Assembly: GCF_021295335.1 (NCBI RefSeq)
Contig: NZ_JAIWOT010000001.1
Coordinates: forward strand, 1,955,001-2,019,000
Direction: 5' to 3'
Origin: Komagataeibacter sp. FNDCF1
GTDB lineage: Bacteria > Pseudomonadota > Alphaproteobacteria > Acetobacterales > Acetobacteraceae
Length of the DNA: 64,000 nt
The notes beneath the pieces were generated by a model. It saw only the letters and a program-made list of their open reading frames with translations. It searched no databases and was not told the DNA's origin. Made by a program: the position numbers and the translations under genes. Positions 15,482-25,265 of this stretch are shown here, in pieces; the first letter of the stretch is position 1, and every line of letters begins with the position of its first letter.

Positions 15482-18190
15482 ATGACTGACGTCGTGGTGG
15501 TCGAATCGCCGGCCAAGGCGAAAACGATCAATAAGTATCTGGGTGACAACTACACGGTTCTTGCCTCGTTCGGGCATGTGCGCGACCTGCCGCCCAAGGA
15601 TGGCAGCGTCAAGCCCGACGAAGGCTTTGCCATGGTGTGGGAAACCGACGAGCGCGGCAGCCGCCAGATCGCGGCCATTGCCAAGGCGCTGCGCGGGGCC
15701 AAGCACCTTTACCTCGCCACTGACCCCGACCGGGAGGGGGAGGCCATTTCGTGGCATGTGCGCGCGATCCTTGAGGAGAAGAACCTCCTCAAGGGAATCG
15801 ACGTGCAGCGCGTCACATTCAATGAAATCACCAAAAGCGCCATCAAGACCGCGATGGCGCATCCGCGCGGCCTCGATTTCCCGCTGATCGAGGCATATCT
15901 CGCCCGGCGCGCGCTGGACTATCTGGTGGGCTTCACGCTCTCGCCCGTGCTGTGGCGCAAGCTGCCCGGATCGCGCAGTGCGGGGCGCGTGCAGTCCGTC
16001 GCCCTGCGCCTGATCTGTGAGCGCGAAGCCGAGATAGAGGTCTTCAGGCCGCGGGAATACTGGTCGATCATCGCCCGCATGACCACGCCCGGGGGGGCCG
16101 CCTTCTCGGCGCGGCTGACGCATCTGGATGGCCACAAGCTCGACCAGTTCGACCTGAACGACGAAGCCCGCGCCATGGCCGCCAAGGCTGCCGTGGAAGC
16201 AGGCGACTACAGTGTTGAAAAGGTCGAGCGCCGCAAGGTCCGCCGCAACCCGCCGCCACCGTTCACCACATCGACCATGCAGCAGGAAGCATCGCGCAAG
16301 CTGGGCATGGGCGCGCAGGTGGCCATGCGCACGGCGCAGCAGCTTTATGAAGGTATCGATATCGGCGGTGAGACGGTCGGCCTGATCACCTACATGCGAA
16401 CCGATGGCGTGCAGATGGCGGGAGAGGCCATTGGCGCCATCCGTGGCCATATCGGCCACAGCTTCGGACCGGAATACGTGCCGGAGAAGGCGCGCATCTA
16501 TTCCACCAAGGCCAAGAACGCGCAGGAAGCGCATGAAGCCATCCGCCCGACCGATGTGCGCCGCACGCCGGCCGACATGGCGCGCTACCTCTCGCCCGAG
16601 CAGAAGAAACTGTATGACCTGATCTGGAAGCGCTCGGTCGCAAGCCAGATGCAGTCCGCCGAACTGGATCAGGTCGCGGTGGACATCACGGACCGCCAGC
16701 AGCGCGTCACCCTGCGTGCCACCGGCTCCATCATCGCATTTGACGGCTTCCTGCGCCTGTACAGCGAAGGCCGCGACGACTCGCCCGCCAAGGGTGATGA
16801 CGACCAGGACCGCATGCTGCCCGCCATGGGCGAGCGCGACGCCATCGGGCGTGGCGAGGTCACGGCCGACCAGCATTTCACCCAGCCGCCGCCGCGCTAT
16901 TCGGAAGCATCGCTGGTCAAGAAGATGGAAGAGATCGGCATCGGCCGTCCCTCCACCTACGCCTCCATCCTGACCGTGCTGCGTGACCGCAACTACGTGC
17001 AGCTGGAAAACCGGCGCTTCGTGCCCGAGGACCGGGGGCGGCTGGTCACGGCCTTCCTCACCTCCTTCTTTGAACGCTACGTCGATACCCAGTTCACGGC
17101 GGGGCTGGAGGAACAGCTTGATGACATATCGGGCGGCCGCGCCAACTGGCGTGATGTGATGTCCGCCTTCTGGTCCGACTTCTCGCATGCGGTCGACCAG
17201 ACCAAGGATCTCAAGATATCCGACGTGATCACCGCGCTGGATGCGGATCTTGCCCCCTACTTCTTCCCCGACCGCGAGGACGGGCAGGACCCGCGCGTGT
17301 GTACCGCCTGCGGCACGGGGCGGCTGGGGCTGAAGCTGGGGCGGTATGGCGCGTTCATCGGCTGCTCCAACTACCCCACCTGCCAGTTTACCCGCAAACT
17401 GGTGGTGGACCCAAAGGAAGGCGAGGACGCGGCCACGCTGAAGGACGGCATGCGCGTGCTGGGCGCCGCCCCCACCGGTGAGGAAGTAACCGTGCGCCGT
17501 GGCCCGTGGGGCCTGTACGTGCAGCAGGGCGAACCTGACCCCGAGGACAAGAAGGCCAAGCCGAAGCGCGCCACCATCCCGCGCGGGCTGGATGGGGACA
17601 AGATCACGCTGGAACAGGCCGTGGGCCTGCTGTCGCTGCCGCGCATCGTGGGCATCCACCCCGAACTGGGCGAGCCGATCGAGGCGGGGCTGGGCCGTTT
17701 CGGGCCGTATGTGAAGATGGGCGCGGTCTATGGCTCGCTGGACAAGGATGATGATGTCCTGACCGTGGGGCTGAACCGCGCGGTGGATGCGCTGGCCAAG
17801 AAGCTGGCCTCCATCCGCACCATTGGTCCCCACCCCAAGGATGGCGAGCCGGTCATGGTGCGCAAGGGCCGCTTTGGCCCCTATGTGCAGCATGGCGCCA
17901 TCGTGGCCACCGTGCCGCGCGGGCAGGACATGGCGGATGTGACCATGGACGAGGCCCTGGCGCTGCTGACGGAAAAGGGCAAGCCGCTCAAGGCCAGGGG
18001 CAAGAAGGCCACGACCACCCGCAAGCCGGCTGCCCGCAAAACGAAGGCCAAGGCGGCGGAAGGCACGGAGGGCGCCGAGACCGCGCCAAAGAAAAAAGCC
18101 GCCCCACGCAAGGCCGCCGGCAAGACGGCCACCAAAACCACCACGCGCAAGACAACGACGCGCAAAAAGGCCACACCGGCCAAGACCTAG
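15482..18190 (+). CDS. topA: DNA topoisomerase I
   Basis: This 902-residue type IA topoisomerase relaxes negative supercoils. The TOPRIM domain opens the protein (VVVESPAKAKTINKYLG, then DPDREGEAISWH), and the catalytic tyrosine is Tyr304 in GLITYMRTDG. One four-cysteine zinc ribbon at about 605-640 (CTACG to CSNYPTC) is followed by topo C-terminal repeats containing GRFGPYVK-like units. The last 65 residues are very Lys/Thr/Ala-rich, with KKA, RKT and TTRK repeats, a basic tail that probably binds DNA. The start ATG follows a GGAGAC site at 15473. The dprA-topA order is common in alphaproteobacteria. Confidence 0.97.
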   Translation: MTDVVVVESPAKAKTINKYLGDNYTVLASFGHVRDLPPKDGSVKPDEGFAMVWETDERGSRQIAAIAKALRGAKHLYLATDPDREGEAISWHVRAILEEKNLLKGIDVQRVTFNEITKSAIKTAMAHPRGLDFPLIEAYLARRALDYLVGFTLSPVLWRKLPGSRSAGRVQSVALRLICEREAEIEVFRPREYWSIIARMTTPGGAAFSARLTHLDGHKLDQFDLNDEARAMAAKAAVEAGDYSVEKVERRKVRRNPPPPFTTSTMQQEASRKLGMGAQVAMRTAQQLYEGIDIGGETVGLITYMRTDGVQMAGEAIGAIRGHIGHSFGPEYVPEKARIYSTKAKNAQEAHEAIRPTDVRRTPADMARYLSPEQKKLYDLIWKRSVASQMQSAELDQVAVDITDRQQRVTLRATGSIIAFDGFLRLYSEGRDDSPAKGDDDQDRMLPAMGERDAIGRGEVTADQHFTQPPPRYSEASLVKKMEEIGIGRPSTYASILTVLRDRNYVQLENRRFVPEDRGRLVTAFLTSFFERYVDTQFTAGLEEQLDDISGGRANWRDVMSAFWSDFSHAVDQTKDLKISDVITALDADLAPYFFPDREDGQDPRVCTACGTGRLGLKLGRYGAFIGCSNYPTCQFTRKLVVDPKEGEDAATLKDGMRVLGAAPTGEEVTVRRGPWGLYVQQGEPDPEDKKAKPKRATIPRGLDGDKITLEQAVGLLSLPRIVGIHPELGEPIEAGLGRFGPYVKMGAVYGSLDKDDDVLTVGLNRAVDALAKKLASIRTIGPHPKDGEPVMVRKGRFGPYVQHGAIVATVPRGQDMADVTMDEALALLTEKGKPLKARGKKATTTRKPAARKTKAKAAEGTEGAETAPKKKAAPRKAAGKTATKTTTRKTTTRKKATPAKT

Positions 18191-18207
18191 AGCGAGACCG
18201 ACTGATC

Positions 18208-20454
18208 ATGAAAAGGCAGCGTCCAGCAACTTCCGAGATGCCGGACCGCCTGCCCACGGGCACGCCGCACGCCCGTACGGGTGGCCTGCCCGGTCGTGAA
18301 CAGCTCCGCGCATTCATCGAGAACGCCACCGGACGGATCGGCAAGCGCGAGATCAGCCGGGAATTCGGTCTTGGTCCCGAACACCGGCAGGCATTGCGGC
18401 AGATGCTGCGCGAAATGGCGCTGGACGGCACGCTGGCCCCGGCCGGGGCACGGCGCTTCCGTGTTTCGGACCGGCTGCCCGAATCCATGGTGGTGCAGGT
18501 CACCGGCACCGATGCCGATGGCGACCCCGTTGCCCGCCCCGTGCAGTGGGATGGCGAAGGACCAGCCCCCGTGGTGTTCATGCACCCCGAACTGCGCGGA
18601 CGCGCCGCCCTCGCCCCCGGGGAGCGTGTGGTCGCGCGCCTGCGCCGCACCGGCCCGGGCAGGTATGAAGGCCGCACGCTACGCCGCCTGACCGATGCGC
18701 CGATGCAGGTCGTGGGCCTGTTCCGCACCCTGGCGGCAGATGACCCGGCGGCCAGCACCCCCGCCCGCTTCCGCCCCGCAGGCAGGCTGACACCGGCCGA
18801 CCGCAGGGCAAAGGCGGAATGGATCATCCCGCAGGGCGAGGACGCGGGCACGCCGGACAACGAAATCGTCATCGCGACCCCCCTGCCCCGGTCCGGGCCG
18901 GGGCTGCATCCCGCGCGGATCATCGAACGGCTTGGCCCGCAGGGGGATGCGCGGACGATAAGCATGGTTGCTCTCGCCATGCTCGGCATTCCGCATGTCT
19001 TCCCGACCGGGGCCCTGGCCCAGGCAGAGGCCGCCCGCGCCGTGACGCCTGCCGGCCGCACCGACCTGCGCGACATGCCGCTTGTGACCATAGACGGCGC
19101 TGATGCCCGCGATTTTGATGACGCGATTTATGCCGAGCCGGATGGCGATGGATTCCGCGTTACCGTAGCCATCGCGGATGTGGCCTGGTACGTCCGCCCC
19201 GACAGCGCGCTGGACCGCGAAGCGCGCCTGCGTGGCAATTCCGTCTATTTTCCCGACCGGGTCATTCCCATGCTGCCCGAGGCGCTTTCCAACGGCTGGT
19301 GCTCGCTGCGTCCGGGGGAAGAGCGCGGCTGCCTGTTCGTGACCATGGATGTGGCGGCCGATGGTGGCGTGGCCAATGCCCGTTTCGGGCGCGGCATCAT
19401 GCGCAGTGCCGCCCGCCTGACCTATGAACAGGTACAGGACGCGCGGGATGGCATGCCGGATGCCGCCATTGCCGCACTACCCGCGGGGCTTCTGGACAGC
19501 CTGTTCGGCGCATGGCGCTGCCTGAGCAGTGCCCGCGCCCGACGCGGCACGCTGGACCTTGACCTGCCGGAACAGATGGTCCGGCTGGATGACCATGGCC
19601 AGATCACCACCATCACCCCCCGCATCCGGCTGGACAGCCACCGGGTGGTGGAGGAATGCATGATCGCGGCCAACGTCGCCGCCGCACGCTGCCTGGAGGG
19701 GCGGCACCTGCCCTGCCTGTACCGCATCCACGCGCCCCCCACGCCAGAACGGCTGGAAGGCCTGCGCCGTACGCTCGATACGATGGGGCTGAAGCTGCCG
19801 CCCGTGGGCAGCCTGCGTGCCGCCGATCTTGACCGGATCCTGCAGGAGGTACGCGGTACCGACCAGGCGGCGCTGGTGAACGAACTGATCCTGCGCGCAC
19901 AGAACCAGGCCGAATACAGCCCGGACCCGGTCGGGCATTTTGGTCTGTCGCTTGCGGCCTACAGCCACTTTACCAGCCCGATCCGCCGCTATGCCGACCT
20001 GCTGACCCACCGCGCCCTGCTGGTGGCCACCGGGCTGGAACCCGGCCCCGCCCCGGACCATGCCGTGCTGGAAGAAACCGGCGCGGCCATAACCCGCACC
20101 GAGCGCCGTGCGGCCCAGGCCGAACGTGAGACGCTGGAGCGCTACGCCGCCACATGGCTGCAGGCACGCGTGGGCACGGTCATGGACGCGCATGTGTCCA
20201 GTCTGTCGCGATTCGGCATTTTCACGGTGCTGGACGCCACGGGCACATCCGCACTCCTGCCCATGTCTGCCCTGCCGGAAGATCAGTGGCATCATGACGA
20301 AAAAACGCAGACATTATACGGACGCGACAAGACCATGGCATTCCGCCCCGGTCAGGCCCTGCGCGTACGGATAGAAGAAGCATGCGCCATCCGGGGAACA
20401 GTCCTGCTGGCACTTCCCGATGCCCTTCCCCCCCGGCGAAGGCAGCGGGCGTGA
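18208..20454 (+). CDS. rnr: Ribonuclease R
   Basis: This 748-residue 3'-5' exoribonuclease degrades structured RNA. An N-terminal helix-turn-helix-like region (about 30-75) and a cold-shock-like region precede the RNB domain, which carries IDGADARDFDDAIYAE with the metal-binding aspartates, and RGNSVYFPDRVIPMLPE. FTSPIRRYADLLTHR closes the catalytic domain, and an S1 domain follows (about 655-735). The start ATG at 18208 lies 17 bases after topA. The stop overlaps the S41 protease start (GTGA), so the two are coupled. It may be annotated as a VacB/RNase II family exonuclease. Confidence 0.95.
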   Translation: MKRQRPATSEMPDRLPTGTPHARTGGLPGREQLRAFIENATGRIGKREISREFGLGPEHRQALRQMLREMALDGTLAPAGARRFRVSDRLPESMVVQVTGTDADGDPVARPVQWDGEGPAPVVFMHPELRGRAALAPGERVVARLRRTGPGRYEGRTLRRLTDAPMQVVGLFRTLAADDPAASTPARFRPAGRLTPADRRAKAEWIIPQGEDAGTPDNEIVIATPLPRSGPGLHPARIIERLGPQGDARTISMVALAMLGIPHVFPTGALAQAEAARAVTPAGRTDLRDMPLVTIDGADARDFDDAIYAEPDGDGFRVTVAIADVAWYVRPDSALDREARLRGNSVYFPDRVIPMLPEALSNGWCSLRPGEERGCLFVTMDVAADGGVANARFGRGIMRSAARLTYEQVQDARDGMPDAAIAALPAGLLDSLFGAWRCLSSARARRGTLDLDLPEQMVRLDDHGQITTITPRIRLDSHRVVEECMIAANVAAARCLEGRHLPCLYRIHAPPTPERLEGLRRTLDTMGLKLPPVGSLRAADLDRILQEVRGTDQAALVNELILRAQNQAEYSPDPVGHFGLSLAAYSHFTSPIRRYADLLTHRALLVATGLEPGPAPDHAVLEETGAAITRTERRAAQAERETLERYAATWLQARVGTVMDAHVSSLSRFGIFTVLDATGTSALLPMSALPEDQWHHDEKTQTLYGRDKTMAFRPGQALRVRIEEACAIRGTVLLALPDALPPRRRQRA

Positions 20455-22151
20455 AACGCCGCCGGTTTCCGGTCATTGTCCTGCGCCCCATGGGCTGTGA
20501 CAGTGCCGCCACATGGCGGCGCCGGATCTCCACGCTGGGCCACATCCCGCGTGATACGTTCATCCTGCTGCTGGTCATTGCACGCCTGACCACGGCAGCC
20601 TGCGCCGATGACACGCCCGCCCCGCCCCGCAGCCCCACGCCGCAGCCCCCCACGCAGGAGGACAGCGTCGACACGGCGGAGGGGACAGGGATGGACCTTG
20701 CGGTCATCTCCTCCGTCATGCAGGCGAGCCTGTCCTTCCTGCAACCGCGCACGCTGGAAAGCCACGAGATCCACGATTTCGCGCTGTGGGGCCTGAACGG
20801 GCTGAGCGCGCTCGATCCCTCGCTGAGCATCGAGGAACAGCATGGCTTCCTGCAACTGGCCGCGACACAGAAGACGGTGCTCGCCCTGCCAGTGCCCGCA
20901 GCCGATGACGTACCGGGATGGAGTGCGGCCATCACCCGCATACTGGACGTGGCCTGGCACCATTCCGCCGCCATGCGCAGTACCGGGGCCGATGGGGTGC
21001 TGCAGGGCTTCTTTGATGAGCTGTTCAACCATCTCGATCCCTATTCACGCTACATTCCGCCCCAGGCGGCGGTGTCGGACCGCAGCACCCGCACCGGTGG
21101 CGAAGCCACGGCGGGGCTGACACTGGGGCTGGACCACCACGCGATCATGATCACGGCGGTCAACGCCAATGGTCCCGCATGGCCGACCACCCTGGCGGCG
21201 GGCCAGATCGTGCGCGCCATCAACGGTCGCTCCACCGAGTCCCGCAGCCTCGATACCGTGAATGCGTGGCTCAACGGCCCCAGTGGCAGCCTTGTGCGCA
21301 TAACGGTGGAAGCAAAGGGGCGGCAGATGACGGTCACCCTTCACCGCGCCTCCACCCCACCGGAGACCGTGTTCGCCTATACCAGCGGCAAGCACGTGGT
21401 GCTGCACATCACCGCCTTCTCCGCCAATACGGCCGAGGAGATGAGCCAGTACCTCGATGAAGCCATGAACGTGCCCGGCCTGTCGGGGCTGGTCATTGAC
21501 CTGCGCGGCAATCGCGGCGGCGTGCTGCAGCAGGCGGTCACCACCTCAGCACTCATGCTCGACCACGGGGTGGCCGCGATAACGCAGGGACGTGACCCGC
21601 AGGCCAACCACGTCTGGGCGGTGCAGGGCGGCGACATGACCAACGGGCTGCCCATCATCGTGCTGGTCGATGGCCGTACCGCCAGTGCAGCCGAGATCCT
21701 GGCCGCGGCGCTGGCCGACCAGAAGCGCGGCGTGGTGGTCGGCAGCGCGACCCTGGGCAAGGGGCTGGTGCAGACCATCGGCCAGCTTCCCAACGGGGCG
21801 GAGCTGTTCGTTACATGGAGTCGGGTGCTTGCCCCGCTGGGCTGGCCGCTGCAGGGGCTGGGGATCATGCCACAGGTCTGCACGAGTCTGGGCGAAGCGG
21901 AACTGGACCGTCAGTTGCAGAACCTGGCCGAAGGCACGGCGGACAGCAGGGAATGGGTAACGGCGGCCCGACAGATCCGTTACCCCGTTGACCTGTCCCG
22001 CATCCTGACCATCCGCAAGGCCTGCCCCGCCGCCATCGGCACGGACGGTGATCTGGATGCCGCCTATTCGCTGCTGGACAACCCGGTGGAATACCGCGCC
22101 GCCCTGGCCACCATACCCGATGAAGGGGCCAACCCACCCAACGGCGGGTGA
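20451..22151 (+). CDS. S41-family C-terminal processing peptidase (CtpA-like)
   Basis: This 566-residue periplasmic serine protease follows rnr with a four-base overlap. After a basic N-terminus, a hydrophobic stretch at about 37-50 (FILLLVIARLTTAACA) is a likely signal peptide or anchor. A PDZ-like domain lies at about 205-290. The S41 catalytic core follows, with VIDLRGNRGGVLQQAV, the serine in DGRTASAAEILAAAL and the general-base lysine in DQKRGVVVGSATLGKGLVQT. The GTG at 20451 is the coupled start; a shorter start at the internal Met near residue 14 is possible. Such proteases trim lipoprotein or peptidoglycan-hydrolase C-termini; the substrate here is unknown. Confidence 0.88.
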   Translation: MKRRRFPVIVLRPMGCDSAATWRRRISTLGHIPRDTFILLLVIARLTTAACADDTPAPPRSPTPQPPTQEDSVDTAEGTGMDLAVISSVMQASLSFLQPRTLESHEIHDFALWGLNGLSALDPSLSIEEQHGFLQLAATQKTVLALPVPAADDVPGWSAAITRILDVAWHHSAAMRSTGADGVLQGFFDELFNHLDPYSRYIPPQAAVSDRSTRTGGEATAGLTLGLDHHAIMITAVNANGPAWPTTLAAGQIVRAINGRSTESRSLDTVNAWLNGPSGSLVRITVEAKGRQMTVTLHRASTPPETVFAYTSGKHVVLHITAFSANTAEEMSQYLDEAMNVPGLSGLVIDLRGNRGGVLQQAVTTSALMLDHGVAAITQGRDPQANHVWAVQGGDMTNGLPIIVLVDGRTASAAEILAAALADQKRGVVVGSATLGKGLVQTIGQLPNGAELFVTWSRVLAPLGWPLQGLGIMPQVCTSLGEAELDRQLQNLAEGTADSREWVTAARQIRYPVDLSRILTIRKACPAAIGTDGDLDAAYSLLDNPVEYRAALATIPDEGANPPNGG

Positions 22152-22226
22152 CCCGTGGCCACGGGGCAACTTTGCTATTCCTGCATGCCTCCCTGTGTTT
22201 TTCTGCATTACCGGAGATGTTCCCCA

Positions 22227-22565
22227 ATGGAAGATGCGCGCCTGAAAACCGGCATATGGATCCGGGCAATGCTGCGCCAGGCTGGACAAACCGGAAATCC
22301 GGGCATGGTCCTGCACCATGGTGACGAAGACGCGGGCGAGGTACTGATCGTACTGCTGGGGCGCGCGGGACACATGTGTGTGCTCGCCCGGACACGCACC
22401 CCCGATGGACGGCAGGCATGGTTCCGCGCTACAGGAGAGGCGGCTGTGGATCAGGCCAGCGTCGACGCCTATGTTGCAAGGCAGATGGAACGGGACCCGG
22501 ATCTGTGGGTTCTTGAATTCGACGCACCTGATCTGGTGCCACCGTTTGAAGCAAGGCTGATATGA
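22227..22565 (+). CDS. DUF1491 family protein
   Basis: This 112-residue cytoplasmic protein has the recognisable DUF1491 layout: RLKTGIWIRAMLRQAG at the start, GDEDAGEVLIVLL in the centre, then WFRATGEAAVD and RQMERDPDLWVLEFD near the end. The ATG at 22227 has GGAG about ten bases upstream. It lies 75 bases after the S41 protease and probably belongs to the same transcript. The family is alphaproteobacterial with no known function, and nothing here suggests an enzyme activity. Confidence 0.8.
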   Translation: MEDARLKTGIWIRAMLRQAGQTGNPGMVLHHGDEDAGEVLIVLLGRAGHMCVLARTRTPDGRQAWFRATGEAAVDQASVDAYVARQMERDPDLWVLEFDAPDLVPPFEARLI

Positions 22566-22812
22566 AAGACGTGTTTCCACAGGACTGAAAGCAGGCAATC
22601 CGCTCTGGCGTACGGTGTGGCATCTCGCACACACTCGGCCACGACAGTTCGCCCGGCTGCCCCAGGCGGCGGATAAAGGTGGCTACAATGGATTGTCAGG
22701 GCTGGTTTCTTTCAGCAAAAGAATGCTGATGCTGATCATTCCAAGGAATATGGCACGTGCACCCGACCGGGCCGACATGCCGGAAGAGGCCCGTCGAAGG
22801 GAGAAGAAGAGT

Positions 22813-23958
22813 ATGAATCTGCGGTACGGATTGCTTGCAGGGTCTTTATTGACTGCCGCGGTTACCCTGGGCTCCGTGCTGGTCTCCGCTCCGGTATTCG
22901 CCCAGCCTGTCCAGGGCCTGTATATCAGCGGTGCGGGCGGCGCGAGCTTCAACCAGGGCCAGGTCATACGCCATTCTTCCGCGCGTGATGAATTCAGGAC
23001 AGGTGGCACGGGCATCGGCAGCGTCGGCTGGGGGCTGGGCAACGGCTTCCGTGTCGAGGTTGAAGGATTCTACCGCAACAATGACCTGAAAACCGTAGGC
23101 GGCAACGCCGCCTACCACGCCCATGCCGATGGCCGGCAGCAGGAATCGGGCATCATGGCCAATGCCCTGTTCGACATGGATATCGGCAAGAGCTGGCTTT
23201 TCCCGTATTTCGGCGCGGGCATCGGCTATGGCTGGCAGAACATGAACACCACCATGACCGGCAACGTGAATGGCCAGGGCTACAGCCAGCATGTCGGGGG
23301 CACGTTCGGCAACTTCGCCTATCAGGGTATTTTCGGCCTGTCCTTCCCCATGCCGTTTGCGGTCGGCCTGTCCGCCACGGCGGAATACCGGTTCTGGACC
23401 ATGCTTGGCCCGCAGTCCCACCATTCCATTGTCAGTGGCAGCAGTGGCGCGCTGACCGCCATGAACAGTGACTACGGCTTCCGTAACGGCAACCGTGACA
23501 GCCGGACCGATTTCAATCACTCGCTCATGCTTGGCCTGCGCTACGAGTTCAATCCCGCGCCGCCGCCGCCGCCACCGCCCTCCACCATTGCCGCCCCCGC
23601 ACCGGCGGAGAACCGGACCTATCTCGTGTTCTTCGACTGGGACCGCAGCGACCTGACCGACCGGGCACGCTCCATCGTGGCCGTGGCGGCGCAGGCTTCG
23701 ACCAACACGCAGACAACCCGCATCGAAGTCAACGGCTATACCGACAACTCCGCGGCCCGTCCCGGCCCGCAGGGGGAACAGTATAACCAGGCGCTCTCCC
23801 TCAAGCGCGCGCAGGTCATCAAGGCGGAACTGGTGCGTGACGGCGTGCCCGGGCCGGCCATCGACATCCACGGGTACGGGGACGCGAATCCCCTGGTCCA
23901 GACCGTAGCCAACACGCGGGAAGCCCAGAACCGCCGCGTCGAGATCATCCTGCACTGA
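22813..23958 (+). CDS. OmpA-family outer membrane protein with peptidoglycan-binding domain
   Basis: This 381-residue envelope protein has a clear signal peptide (residues 1-30, cleaved after VFA before QPVQ). An eight-stranded OmpA-like barrel follows (about 35-245; aromatic Gly-rich strands such as PYFGAGIGYGWQN), then a proline hinge of eight consecutive prolines and a C-terminal OmpA domain (about 270-381) with FFDWDRSDLTDRA, VNGYTDNS and NRRVEIILH that binds peptidoglycan. I chose ATG 22813 because of the signal peptide and the purine-rich AAGGGAGAAGAAG site upstream; the open frame reaches further left but encodes no sensible protein. The 247 bases before it hold the promoter, which I could not define. 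Confidence 0.92.
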   Translation: MNLRYGLLAGSLLTAAVTLGSVLVSAPVFAQPVQGLYISGAGGASFNQGQVIRHSSARDEFRTGGTGIGSVGWGLGNGFRVEVEGFYRNNDLKTVGGNAAYHAHADGRQQESGIMANALFDMDIGKSWLFPYFGAGIGYGWQNMNTTMTGNVNGQGYSQHVGGTFGNFAYQGIFGLSFPMPFAVGLSATAEYRFWTMLGPQSHHSIVSGSSGALTAMNSDYGFRNGNRDSRTDFNHSLMLGLRYEFNPAPPPPPPPSTIAAPAPAENRTYLVFFDWDRSDLTDRARSIVAVAAQASTNTQTTRIEVNGYTDNSAARPGPQGEQYNQALSLKRAQVIKAELVRDGVPGPAIDIHGYGDANPLVQTVANTREAQNRRVEIILH

Positions 23959-23980
23959 TACCCCGTTTATGGGGCCGGAG

Positions 23981-24023
23981 CATGAAAAAAAGCGGCGCCG
24001 TAAGGCAGCCGCTTTTTTTCATG
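23981..24023 (+). terminator. Rho-independent terminator after the OmpA-family gene
   Basis: A perfect 16-base inverted repeat, 23981-23996 against 24008-24023 (arms CATGAAAAAAAGCGGC), surrounds an 11-base loop. The second arm includes seven T after GCCGC. The symmetric A and T runs mean that it could end transcription from either side. Confidence 0.85.
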
Positions 24024-24089
24024 TCCATGACACCTGTTGAAATGATCCCCGAAAGCCGTCCATGACCTGCAGGGAGGTTTCCGCTGGGG

Positions 24090-24184
24090 CTTTTTTTTCA
24101 GAACGCCTGAGGGAACACTGCCTTTTGGAAAAAAGGCGGCATCCAGAAACCTTTGTCATTCATCCGTCAGTTATTTTTCAACAG
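24090..24184. repeat. Dispersed palindromic repeat, copy 2
   Basis: This copy lies between the convergent OmpA-family and cysK genes, in inverted orientation to copy 1. Read on the minus strand it shows CTGTTGAAAAATAA, then GGTTTCTGGATGCCGCC, six T, and a degenerate A/G run. The core hairpin is imperfect (GCCTTTT at 24120-24126 against AAAAGGC at 24131-24137), and a GCTTTTTTTTCAG relic marks where the second hairpin would be. It appears older or more decayed than copy 1. Confidence 0.6.
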
Positions 24185-24191
24185 TCTCTTT

Positions 24192-25181
24192 TCAGACCAG
24201 TCCGGTGAACAGGGACGTCGAAAGATAACGCTCGGCAAAGGACGGGGCGATCGTGACAATAGTCTTGCCGCTGTTTTCCGGCCGCTCTGCAAGCTGTACG
24301 GCCGCGTGCAGCGCCGCACCCGAGGAAATGCCCACCGGCACCCCATCCAGCCGCGCACAGCGCCGTGCGGCGGCAATGGCCTCCCGTTCCGATACCGGCA
24401 GCACGCCGTCCAGCGCCGCAAGGTCCAGCGTACGGGGGCAGAAGCCCGGCCCGATGCCCTGAATGCCATGCGGCCCCGGCTCGTCACCATTCAGGATGGC
24501 ACTTTCCATCGGCTCGACACCATAGACCTGCACACCCGGCTTGCGCGCCTTCAGGCCATGCGCGATGCCACTGGCCGTCCCGCCCGTGCCCAGTCCGGCC
24601 ACGACGATATCGACCTCTCCTCCCGTATCGACCCAGATTTCTTCCGCCGTGGTGGCGGCGTGCACATCGGGATTGGCCGGATTGTCAAACTGGCGCGGCA
24701 TCCAGGCATTGGGCGTTTTTTTAAGGATTTCCTCCGCCCGGGCAATCGCACCCGCCATGCCAAGCCGGGAGGGCGTCAGCTCAAGCTGGGCATCAAGCAG
24801 ACGCAGCATCTTGCGCCGTTCGATGGATGCCCCTTCGGGCATGGTCACGATCAGCCGGTAGCCCCGGGCCGCGGCAACAAAGGCAAGCGAGATGCCGGTA
24901 TTGCCCGATGTCGGTTCCACCAGCGTGGTCCGGCCGGGTTCGATCTCGCCCCGGCTTTCCGCATCCTCGATCATGGCGGCGCCAATCCGGTCCTTGACCG
25001 AGGCAAGCGGGTTGAAGAACTCCAGCTTCATCAGGATGCGACTCTGCAACCCGTCCTCACGGGTCAGATGCGGCAGCGCCACCAGCGGCGTGCCCCCCAC
25101 GGTCTCAACAATGGAGTCGTATACCTTTCCACGCGGCGCGGCAAAACCGTACGTGCGCTCCTGGGGGGTGGTCTTTTTCAT
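24192..25181 (-). CDS. cysK: Cysteine synthase A (O-acetylserine sulfhydrylase)
   Basis: This 329-residue PLP enzyme makes cysteine from O-acetylserine and sulphide. The PLP lysine is Lys63 in SVKDRIG, the substrate loop is EPTSGNTGISLAF, and the phosphate-binding loop is GLGTGGTASG. The C-terminus ATIAPSFAERYLST-type region ends FTGLV. It has a short N-terminal extension (MKKTTPQERTYGF). It is transcribed away from an Rrf2-type regulator gene, which suggests control by that protein. The stop lies directly beside palindromic repeat copy 2. Confidence 0.95.
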   Translation of the reverse strand: MKKTTPQERTYGFAAPRGKVYDSIVETVGGTPLVALPHLTREDGLQSRILMKLEFFNPLASVKDRIGAAMIEDAESRGEIEPGRTTLVEPTSGNTGISLAFVAAARGYRLIVTMPEGASIERRKMLRLLDAQLELTPSRLGMAGAIARAEEILKKTPNAWMPRQFDNPANPDVHAATTAEEIWVDTGGEVDIVVAGLGTGGTASGIAHGLKARKPGVQVYGVEPMESAILNGDEPGPHGIQGIGPGFCPRTLDLAALDGVLPVSEREAIAAARRCARLDGVPVGISSGAALHAAVQLAERPENSGKTIVTIAPSFAERYLSTSLFTGLV

Positions 25182-25265
25182 GCGGTATCACTCCGTTCCA
25201 TGGCAATGGCCTAATTCACGCGTACAGACTGACATAATCCACCATCCTCCCCAACAGAAGCGTGG

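Noticed and set aside
15284-17893. Very long open frame on the minus strand opposite topA
   Set aside because: It is a product of GC-rich codon structure opposite a real gene. Its translation is rich in His, Arg and Gly, resembles no family, and lacks a ribosome-binding site.
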